A stretch of DNA of 64,000 nt from Calliopum simillimum (taxonomy: Eukaryota; Arthropoda; Insecta; Diptera; Lauxaniidae). A model generated the notes under the pieces. That model worked only from the letters and a program-made list of their open reading frames with translations, was not told the origin of the DNA and searched no databases. Below are positions 41,501 through 53,500 of the stretch, piece after piece. The stretch spans positions 128,983,309-129,047,308 of the forward strand of contig OX638368.1 of the NCBI GenBank assembly GCA_951812925.1. The letters are read 5' to 3'. Each line of letters begins with the position of its first letter. The stretch's first letter is position 1. The translations under genes and the position numbers were made by a program.

Positions 41501-44500
41501 TTATGACAATTGATTTGTTGTCTTTGGTGTTTATTAGTTTTTCCGTAGCCTATTAATTGGAATACGCGTGATTGCGTAGATAAATAGTTCATCATAAAAT
41601 TTTCATACCATTAGAGTTTGTCTGATAAACACTACTTTATTATTGACTCGAACATACTTATTATTATTATTATTATATGGGTCAACCCATTGTGACTCAT
41701 GGGATATATGACTCTAGAATATGACAAAATCTTGGTTAAAACTAAGTTGTTTTAAGCCCTAAAACTGTAGAAACAGCCTCGAAACAAAAGTAGAGAACAC
41801 TTATTTTACTAAGCAAAAGGAAATTTTAAAAAGGCATTGTTTCTGTACTATATTGTTGCTTAAAAATGTGTGACTCACGGCTCATGAAACGGAATGCTCT
41901 CTTACATTTATGTATTTAAGGTAGAGTTTTAGCCAAGCAGCTTTCTTGTGAAATTTTTATATAGTATGTTGCAATTAACAAATTATGTAACTTCGACTAA
42001 AGAGTTTCAAATTTAAGCTGGATGTTATGATTCAAAAAATTAAATATTTTGATTTTGTGACTCACGGGACTGCGTATTGTGACTTGCGAGACAAGTAAGA
42101 AATCTGTGAAGACATTGTTGAATATAACTGATTTTTCTATGTTTTAAACATTTCTGTGGGAATGAATAATAACTGCTTAAAAAGATCTTTGGTCATAAAG
42201 TAAAGCCGTATGTATCCTATGGTCATAAAACAAATTTGGACTGATTTAATTTTGATCAAAAATCGGCCTCAACTATGGGCAATAAGAGAGATGTAGAAAA
42301 GTATGTCTTATAAAAAATTTTTTGTTTTTTTGTTACTCCTAGTAGTTTTAAATACGCGGTGAAGTTTTGACTTTTTAGTATTTGGCAATTAGCTATTAGT
42401 GAAATTTTATAGCAAATATTTCTATGGTACATATTGGTTCATTATTCTCAATTTTATGGGGTAATTTTTGTACCTTTTTGAGAAATGGTTAAAAATTACT
42501 GATTTGTGGGGATGTAGAGGGTTAAACTTTTCCACAAAATATTCCTCTCAATATCCTGCATAAGTCTTCAGAACACGTGATATACCTCAGATGTAAGGAT
42601 CGTAAAATTTTGTGTGTCGACTCAACACATGCATAGAAAACTTCAAGGGCCGACTGAAAAAAAAAAAAATTCGACCTGATCCAGAAAATCAGGAAGACAC
42701 GTAAATCTTATTTTTAGCCATATTTTCGGAATATATTGGTTTTTTTCATATGTGTAAAATCGTGTCGGACGGTGCAATAATGTTGAAATAGAGGTATTCA
42801 GGTGTGATTTAAAATTTTTATCGTTTTTCTTTTTGGAATAGAATGGCCCATATAGGAATGAATTCTAAGAATGTCTTACAATTCGACTGTGCAGTCTTAT
42901 ACTCCCACCCTGAGTAAAATTATTGTCAATGTTTGACTCAAGCACCGTCAATCCTTTTGAACATGTTTTTAAGCACTTACACTTTCTCGACTTTCAACTT
43001 CTACGAAACTTATACTTTGATCGATGAATTGAATTGATTTTTCTGAGTCATCCGGAAATGTCGATGCTTTTAATAATTAAAGCATTAGCCAAAAATTCAA
43101 TTGAAAAACTATCTTTATAAAATTTTTTAGATAAAAATATGTAGTAATAAATCTTTATTGAACAATTCAAGTTATCTTGATTTATGAAAATATCTACGAG
43201 AAATCTAACGCTGTACGTGAAGTTAAGTAACTTGAACATGTATGATGAAGATTTTGCTTAAACTGACAAAGAAAGTTGCTGCCCCAACTGTCGAAACTAA
43301 TGATCTTTGCATTGCAAGTTATTGTCAGTAATCGAGGGAAAAATGTCAAAATCACTGTTAACAACAATCAGTCGTTAGCAAAAACCCACAGTTTACAATT
43401 GTTTCTTGTTTACAACGCCCGTTTGGCCTGTATTTCGCGACTTTTTGTCGTTTTAAATTTGCATGCATTTTTCGATGTTGCATATACATATTATATAAAG
43501 GCAAATTTTTGTATCTCGTTACCGCAAATATGGCGTAGGTGACTTTTTGACATTACAAATTATTAACACGGCCAATTGTAAATTTGTTATAACCTACGTG
43601 TTAACATAACGGGCGCATGCGTTCTTCAGGCATAGGGAATTTGAGTTTGTGGTGAAGGTAAAAAACAACTAATGGCATATGGAATTTAGGATTGATAAAG
43701 AGTTAGACGATAGTTGGGAATGCTAAAAAATTTTTGTATTGTGTGGAAAAATTATGACTGGTTAAAAGTTATAAAGAAAATTAATAAAAAAAAAACGTGA
43801 TAAGTTTATTATTTTTGCAATATTTTTCACAAATGTGAGAATGTAGAAAGTATGCAATGCATTTAAAGAACACAAATGACTCATTTAGATTTAACTTTAA
43901 CTTAAGTTTAGAAGGTAGAAAAACAAATGTTTAGTTAAACGTACAAATCATTAACTATTTAGGTGGAAGCAAAAAATTTTATTAAAAAATTTTATTTTTC
44001 AGATTAAAATCTTTTATCAACTCTGTTTGCTGACCTACTGCCAGACACTCGAAAGTCAATTGTAAAAAAAAACATTTCAGTAAGTACATACTTAAAACAA
44101 AATGCTTGTGTAAAAAAGTATGTAACTTATACAGTGAATAAAAAATTTAAACAATATGTACAAAAACAATAGAAGATAAGATAAGTACTATTCAAAATAA
44201 TTTTTATTTTATGTGTAACACAACCATTGGCGTAGAGAAGGGATATTGAGCACTTGTTACCCTTTCCAAGCATTTGTTAAAAAAGTTTTAAATTCAATAA
44301 GTAATGTAGTGATAAAGTTGGGAAAAAAATAAATTTCTGTTCGAACTGGATTTTATGATTTTGAAAAAATGTTAATTCGAGATAAATTTTTAGGATTGGT
44401 AGTCTTTTTCAGATAGCTGATTAGCTTTGCTTTTTTCCATTATATGCATTATGTAGTTCAGATAACTATTCATCTTCGGAATGATTACGAATGATCATCT

Positions 44501-47500
44501 TCCACTTTTTCTTTAAAAGCTATAGCCATTTTAAGATGATATCATGAAAGAAAAATATATAAAAATAACCAGAAAAGAAATCAGGAAACATTAGGCAGCA
44601 AATGCAAAACACAAAAAATAAATTATTTTGTTCATTCCCAGTGTGCCAAACGGACTCGTTTCGGATCCGTAACGGGTTCATATTTTCGTTATTTTTGTCC
44701 GTTACGGAATCCGTTACGTATCCGTTACTGATCCGTTTGCGGGAAGGATTCCTAAAAAAAAAAAACGGAATCGTTTTTTCTACTTTTATGGATCCGTTTC
44801 GAACCTGTTACGTACATCAAAAACGAATTCAAAACGGATTCGCTTTTAATAATGTTAATGCTGCTTATAAAAAAGAAAGAAAAAAGGGTGAAGCCCTTAT
44901 TTTTAATTAAAAAAAACAAAATAACAAAAAAAAAAAAAAAAAAATTAATAGCCCGGCCGGAAGGCGAACCCATGCTCCCGGGGTTCTACTCTTTCATACA
45001 CGAGACGTTAGGCAACTAGGCTATTGAGCGATATAATGTTGACTTATCTGATGTAGACTTATTTGATGAAGAGTTTAAAATTTGTATATTAAACAAATTT
45101 CTGTTGTTTTTTATAAGTATTCTGTGTTCTGTGTTATATAGTCAAATTTGGAATCAAAAACATTTCTTCAAACAGAGTTTGAAAAGTTTACAAAAAATCA
45201 TACGCAATAAAATAAAAAGATAAAAAAGAACAAATCAAAAATATTTTTTTTATAATCATAAAAATTAATTAAAGCAATTCCGTTTTGAGTTCGTATTTGA
45301 AGTATTTACGGATTTGAAACGGATTTGCCCAGGTTCGAATATTACCACAGGTGGATTTTTACCCTTTATTTTTCTTCCTTTTATTTCTTTTTATTATTTT
45401 TTAATTGTTAATAAGCGCATCAAAACGGTTTTTTTCTGTAAATATACAGCATTAACATATTTAAAAGCAAATCCGTTTTGAATTCGTTTTTACATACGTT
45501 TCGGATTCAAAACGGGCCCGCACTGCGGAATTACCCGGGTTCGAATTCTACCATAGGCGGATCGATCATTTTTTTCTTTTAATTTATTTTTTTATTTAAA
45601 CGAAGCGTTTTGAGTTCGTTTTTGATGTACGTTACGGGTTCGAAATAGATCCGTTACCGCGAATTACGTTTTGTATACCTTTATGAACTCGTAACGGGTT
45701 CGAAACGGATCCTTATTCGTTTTTGTGCACATTGGGTTATATCAATTATTTTTTTTTTAATTTAAATTTTTTTTTTTTTTTGTTTGAGTTAAATTCTTTC
45801 TCTTCATTTTTAATAATTAATAATTAATTAAACATTATTAATTATTAATAATAATAATTATATAATAATAATAATAATTAATTATTAATTAAATTTTGTG
45901 GGTTCTGAACATAACTTGAATTTGAACAGAGCGGCGAATTTTGACCATTAAAATGATACCCAGCTGCCCAAGGACAGGACTTTATATACGTTAGTTCCGG
46001 CGGCAAAGTAGTAAAAAATTATAAAAATTTAATCTGAGTTTGTTCGTCCCCATTAATAGAATCGTGACTACGCCCTTGATGAACACAACTAAATAGTAAA
46101 CAAACTTGAAAGAAATCAATAAACAAAAATTGGCAGCACTGTAAATTGTATGTTTACATGAGTGCAAACACATTTTTTTTTTTTTTTTTTGTATTTTTGT
46201 TTAATTGGGCGTAAATGATCGAACAAAATAATAACAAAGATGACACAAGTATAATTGATAAATTTTGCAATTGAGGAGTTATTTTTCAAAAGGGCGTAAA
46301 ACCATGTTAAACAAATTTTCAGTAATGAGAAAAAACTTTTATAGGCTGTTTACAATAACATATTTTTTTTAATGCCTCCTGTATTATAGTGAGTTGACCA
46401 AAGGTTCTAATCCCCTTAACATTTTTGTTGTAACATATTTGCAGTAAATGCAAAAAGTAAAAAATATTTGGAAATAAGCCCTTTTGTTTCAAAATCACTC
46501 TTATTTCACCATTTGGAAATTAATTTTGATGTCTATAGGCATGGTATGTAAGCACTTATATAGCCAGAGGTATATAAAAAATATTAAAAGTTTTTTTGGC
46601 CACTATTCAAAATACGTCTTTTTGTATCAAACTCTAAAAATTTCTATGAAATTATATGCAAATTAGCCCTTTTGTTCTGAAATGCGACTTTTGATCACGA
46701 TTTTACTTTAGAAAAATGCATTTGTTGTGATGAATTTTGGACTAGAGGATGCATTTTAACATGGTAATGGCGATGGCATCCTTAGGTTTGTTCGAGGTTG
46801 AAAGTGGTTTTACGCCCTTTTGAAAAATCACTCCTCAATTTTATGTAGAAAATTACTACTCACAATAGAAAAATATAAATTTTCTCCATAGGGGAGAGGG
46901 GGGAGGTTTTGACACCCTATCAATAAAAGTCCTTATACCTTCCAAATACGATTGTGCATGTTTTTTTGTATATACATAGACTATACACGAATATGTGTGC
47001 TTCTTTTGTAAATTACCAAAAATTCGATATGTTCGCTATTTTCGGAAATCCCAATTCTGGGACGAGTACAGGATATGATTCGGCTGATTTCATATCTATT
47101 TGTACATCGGCATTAGTACTGAACTCCATACTTTGTGAAAAATCAGATTCATGGAAAATAATTGACTCATATGGATAAATTTCAGTTGTCGAATCCTCCC
47201 ATTTACACTTGACGAGTCCTTCCTTATCCACTTATTTCCGAATTTCCAAAATTTCTCAGTTATCTTTTGTTTATTTTGCAAACCGTAAATGTAGTATTAA
47301 CAGTAATATCTTTAAAAGTAACTGCTCAAAAAAAAAAAAAAAAAAAAAGAAAGAAACAGACATTTTATATTATATTAACCGAGTATCACACAAAAAGCAA
47401 CAAGCAAATATTGCATCGACTTGCCATAAAAACACAAAATCACGATTAGCTACTAGCCGAATTGCGTAGAGAAATTTTTATGAAAGCTGCGTACCATTAG

Positions 47501-50500
47501 GAGTAAGACTTTTTGTATTACACGCGGGATTTAGTGTGAATAGAAATCGCAAAATTTCGCACTGACGAAGCCTCCCATGTGTCGAAACCTCCCCCCTCTA
47601 CCCTATATATTTATGAATAATTTAAAATTGCCAAAATATAAAAAAGCAAAAAAAAAAAAAATAAAATAAACAAAAAATTGTTTTTTCGCAAGCCATAAAA
47701 ACTTAACTTATCTTTGTAATCAGTAGATTTTTTTTTAAATTTTTTGTTAGCTCAAGATAACACCATATCTAAAACGAAAAGTTACTTCTTTCAGTGATAA
47801 TTTTAGAAATGAGCAATTATTTAAACATGGCAACTAAAAGATGAATTGTACATAATTACATACAAAACATATATGAGTTGTTGCATAAATGATGAAGGTA
47901 AATGAAGCTTTGTAATTTTAGTAAGACGTTTTTTTGGTGCACACATCCTGACAAGTATGTGTGCAGCAAATGACTGGATTATTTTGAGAGTCATAAAAGA
48001 AACAATAAGGCGATTCCTGAAAACGTGTAAAAGCCTCGAAAACCTTGTAAACTCGTAAAACTGTCAAATTTTGTATTGATTTTGACATCTTTTACGAGTT
48101 TACGAGGTTTTCGAGGCTTTTACACGTTTTCAGGAATCACCTCAATTATAATTTTAAAATAAAATTTTGAAAATAAAGTTATTATACATTTTCAAAATTA
48201 ATATTAGATGTGATTCTTGCACTATTTCCAAAGTTCATAAAACCCATACCAATCGATAGAGAATTTTTCCCTGAACAATATACGAGGACCCATTTATGTA
48301 GATGGGTCCTCGCATCAAAGATTTTAAAAGGAGATGGGCAAACTATTCCAAAAAGGTGTCTGAAACAACTATCAAATCTCTAATTAAAGGCTTACCAAAA
48401 AAGGTCCACGAGTTCATAAATAGTGGCTAGAACAATAAAAGTTATAGTTTTCTGTAATTTGTTAAATATTATCAATTAAATAAAAAAAAATCAAGACTCT
48501 AAGATCAACCGTTTTAAAATTATTGAATTTTATATATGTTAAGATTTTTTCGATCTCACTCCTTATTTTGTGTTTGGGTCGAGGACATATATCGGTATAA
48601 CATAATCAAATATTGCTAAAATCGAAAACATCAAAATTTCTAGCCTGGTACTTCACGTGGCAAACCCCAATTTACAGAATTTCGCGGAAAAATTCCGAGA
48701 ATGATACGTTGTCCAGGTGAAAATTCTCTATCTATTGGCATAGGTTTTATGAACCTTGGAACTAGTGCAAGCATTACATATGTATATAGCCAGCCTCTTA
48801 TTTGATTGGTCTATATATAAAATAAGCCATGTCGCTCAAAATTCACTCGTTTGCAGAATTACCCATGTAGGTACAATGTTTGCATGAAAAAATTAGTTTT
48901 TTTTGTTATTTTTTGTCATATTGTTTTAAAGTCTTTTTTCTTTTGAAATAACTGAGCTTGTGTCAAAATAAATAGACATGCATTTATAAAAACTTGTGAC
49001 TTTAAATAAAAAAAAAAAAACTAAAAAAAACAGCTGAAACAAATAAACACATTAGACAGGTTCTCGTTTTTGGTTATTTAGATTTTATTAAAGATGATCC
49101 ACAGAATTTGATGGACCCACGTACATATGTACATATGTATATTAGGGTAGGCCAATTCGCTAACCGACTTCGGCTATCCCCAAATGCCCAAGAAACCATA
49201 CTTCAACGTTCAATTTTAGCTCGGCGCATTTTCGATTGAAAATTTTACCTCGTGTTCAATATATTTCTAGTTTATGTACATGAAAATGTTCAGGCTTTTT
49301 ATTGATTTTTTCAATCAACCAATCCAAATGTTTTTGAATACGAGGACGACGATTCTGACATCATATTCAAAATAATCGTGCTGAAAAGCGTATTGGTTCG
49401 TTGTTGGGTAAAATAGTTAAAACGCATAATTTAGTTTCTAAAACTGCCACCAGATGATGCCTTGGTGAAAAATAGATATTAAGTAGATTTAGCATCCCAG
49501 TACTCAAAAACATTTTGGCTGGTGTTTCAATTAAAGAAATCAATGAAAAACAGAAAATTTTCAGGTATATAAAACAAAAACATATTGAATATAAGATAAA
49601 ATTTGCTATCGAAAATGCGCCGAATTAGAGATTAGAGATTTTTTAGAATTGTATGAACTTTCAAATAGGGTCGTTGCCGAGGTCGGTAAAACTGCTTCCA
49701 TACAATTTGGCTCCTCTAATGCATATACCAGGATTCTAATATTCTTATACCCTTATCACAACTGAAGACTTTTCTGAAACTAGATTTGGCAAAGTTAGAA
49801 GGGCTGTCGAGGAAACAAAAGATATGCTAAGGCCTAGGGTTGTTCCTTTAACTCTTAAACAAAGTTAGATATTTTGATGAATAAGTTGTGGCTACGAATC
49901 CTTGTGTCACCCAAATTGTCGAAAAAGTGATGCCTGAAACGTATAAGTAAATCTGCTTATATAGTGGGCGGTCAGTGTTAATACTTACCACCCATTTTAT
50001 TTCGGACTTTCCCAGAGCTATGGGGTTTTTTAACTACGTGCAATTATCAAGTTTTGAACATTCTTATGCAAGTCGGAAGCTCAAACCATTTAATTTTCTT
50101 CCAGCTCCCATACATGTATTTCTTTTCAGACTTTACTTAGCAACATTCGTTCTCAAACTTCCGGAATAGAAGCCAAAAACTTGAACCAATTAAATTCAAG
50201 TTCAAATATATGAAATATTCGTTAGGTCTTAACTTCTTATCAATCATTTTATGACTAGCAAAAAAAATTGTAGATATATAAAAAGCAAAAGTAAACTGTT
50301 TTTTTGTGGCAAAGTGGTTGCGTATTCAAGCGATAAGAAATTATGATAAATTAATAAAAACTTTGCTTAGAGTATTACGTAATGTAAGGAATGTCAAATT
50401 TAAGTAATTTCTAAAGTATGCAGATATCAGTTTCAATATTTAACAATTAAATAACAGAAAGCCAAATTTCATTCGTTTATTTTGGGGAATTTTATTTATA

Positions 50501-53500
50501 TGGATTTTCCAGTGTTTGAGAGCATTACAAATGCTGGTACTATTTTAGCATGATCCCCTATCCTCAACGTTTTTTAAATGAAACCTTTTGGGCCAAAATG
50601 TATATGATTTCAATTTATTTAATTAACTTCGATTTAATTAAATTAAAAAGAATGTATTAAGTAAATAACATTGAAATTTTTATTTTGAATCACAGCACAA
50701 TTTACCTTCGAAATTAGCACGCTTCGTTGGTAAAAGCGCTATTGTATTGAAATACAGGTAGATATCAGATGCTGATGTATTCAAATGTATAGACAATAAT
50801 AAAACAGGTTAATGACGTCATAAAAAATGTCATGCAGTAAACAAATGAAAAAACAGAATTATCTCTACAGTTTCGAGACATTAGCAAAAATCTAAATATT
50901 TTTTGTTTACCACAAAACAATTAATAGCCACATACGAGTGTAAAATGACTGTCACCATTTACTTAGAAAAAAAAAATTGCTATTTCTACGATATTCTACA
51001 ATGACTAATAATAAATAAATTCAAAAAAGAAAAACATCATTATTTAATAGGTTAATTAAACACGTACAAATTAACAAAGAAGAACCCAAAAACTTGGCTT
51101 TATTATGAGTCGACCATATTGGCATTTGCATATATATTGTACTCATGAAAATTTTGCAATAAAGTACAACACAATACAATATTCGTTAATGAAAGTAAAA
51201 ATTTGCAAAACTTTGAAAAATAAATAACAAAAAACCAACATATATAAAATGACATCATTTTGCAGTTTCAAAGCCGGCATTCATGGAATGCATGTCATGA
51301 GACCAGCCATATGTACCCGTATCACAAAAGTTGAATTTGACGTGTTTGGCGTCATACTGTACTGATTGCTGGCTGCTATTGACTGAATTGAAGTTTCCCT
51401 TTGCATTCACATTATCTTTTCACTCCACCAACTACGTCTGGGATTGTCTTTTGGTTTGGCGGTCAATTTTAAATTGAAAGAATGCTTGCATGTGTGAGAT
51501 GCAGTGCATATACAGGGTGGTGCAAAAAGAGCATTATGATTTGAATTTGCTAAATGTAAATAAATTGTTCCTTTTATTCTTATTTTCTTTCAAGGATTTC
51601 TCATCGCACAGAGATACAATAAACAAAAATTATTGAATTTTATTTCGAAAATGAAGCGACAATTCGCCTTGGCAATGGTTATGTGAAAATATGCTGGCAT
51701 AAATTTCATATACGGACGATTTTGTATTATCTACATATGTATAAAATTCGTCAAGCGTAAGCCTTCGGGAAAGTTTTTGGAATATTTCCAATTCATAAAA
51801 AATTTCCCGATTGTCCTGGCCTTATGAATGTGCAAAAATGTCGTAGTTTTGACTGAAACACCAAAAAAAAAAAAATTCATCTGAGGAAGCAAATAGTTGA
51901 AACAATCTAGACTAAAGTTGAAAAATGATAAATCTGAAAATTATACTTAATTTTTCATGTAGTTTTCTAAAGTAAATTTTAAAAATATTATATAAAATAT
52001 CCACGGTAAAGACGTGACACGGCACTAAATGAACGTAAAAGCTTCAAATAAAACTGTAAGTTTTTTGCTTCTTATCACGCAAATTGTTAGTTTATTTGCA
52101 ATATTTTAAGAAAGTTTTATGGATTTTTCTAGCTTTTGAACATGTAAGTAAGTAATGGTCTGAGTTCAATATCTGTCGCTGAGAACAGGCACGGTGTAGG
52201 CATTTTGACCATTTCAGAGCTCCTGTTTCATTGCACAATACTTCAAAGCGGACAGTTAGCAAACCAAGACCAAGAGTATAGCAGCCTTGGTCTTGGTCTT
52301 GATCTTGCTCATTTAATCTTGATCTCAGTCTTAGTCTTGGTCTTGAAAAAATATTCAGGGATATTGAGCATTCAAAATTTCAAAACCATATTTTTCCAAA
52401 GCAGTTGGGTTTTTAAGATGCTAAAATACAAATTGAGATATGATTTTATCTTCAAAACGGGAGTGAAACAACTTTTAACTATAAATTACCAAGACTGAAA
52501 AGCAGTCTTGGTCTTGACGATTATCATAGCAGTCTTGGTCTTACAAAAATATCAGAGTCTTGGTCTTGGTCTCGCAAAATTACCAAGACCAAGAACAAGA
52601 CCAAGACTAATTTTGCTCATAACTATGTCAGGTTTAAAAAACATTAGACAGTAATGATTTATGAAATTTAAAAATCAAATTTTACATTTTTTTTTTATGG
52701 TAAAAATCTGTGTATGATGTACGATATGAATTGTATCTGATGTAAAAAAGGGAGGAATCATAATAATTGTTGGTTCCAAATTAAGTTTTCTAAAATGTTC
52801 CGTTACTTAGTGAAAATAATAACGAACAAAATAAAATGTAAATGAATGCATAAATAAGGATGAATAAAGATTTTGAATGAGGAACGACGATACATCAAAA
52901 AAATTAATTTGACAAATGATGTGGTATCATCAATTAACACGTCATAAATTTTTGAATAAAAAATAAAATACGTGGACCTCGATATTCATTTACAAATAAC
53001 ATTAAAAATATGATTTTAGTTTTCTTCAGAAAATTTAAAAATCACACAAGTCTTTTTATTTACAATGTTAACACGCATTTGAACATAAATACATATGTAA
53101 AAGTATGTTTGTATGAGCTATACTGTAAACAATATATCCTTTTCTTAAAACATCTCAAGGTTATACAGGTATTTCTGGTTTGAATTTTAAGCATAAGATT
53201 ATTTTGTTATTCTGTGCATTTCTTAGCAACAAATGTGCAGGTATACGTATTAATTTTACCTATTAGCTCTTTTTATATTCCACGAAAATCTATTTTGCTT
53301 TTGGTTTAAATCATATTTACCAACCACACACTATTTCGCTCAGATGTTAAAATTTTAGTAATTTATTCATTTCATTTAACTTACCAATATTAACAATTTT
53401 AATGGCCTCATCTTCAAGGAATTTTAGCGCAACCGAAACATTTTCCAATTTTTGACTACGGAATGTTGGACGTTTATTATATTTGGGCATACGTTTCTGC

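Larger units (their letters stand above)
18780..53384 (-). other. cher intron 2, 34.6 kb
   Basis: Separates the first and second halves of CH1, with donor GTAAGT at 53384 and acceptor TTTTCAG at 18780. The split Asp codon restores the conserved frame. It holds mariner relics, a DINE-1-like copy, many foldback elements and a possible foreign first exon, each listed separately. First introns of fly genes are often long and regulatory, but I cannot identify enhancers by eye. Confidence 0.9.

Noticed and set aside
51511..51530. ACAGGGTGGTGCAAAAAG as a mariner/Tc1 terminal repeat
   Set aside because: No inverted partner or transposase remnant could be found nearby.
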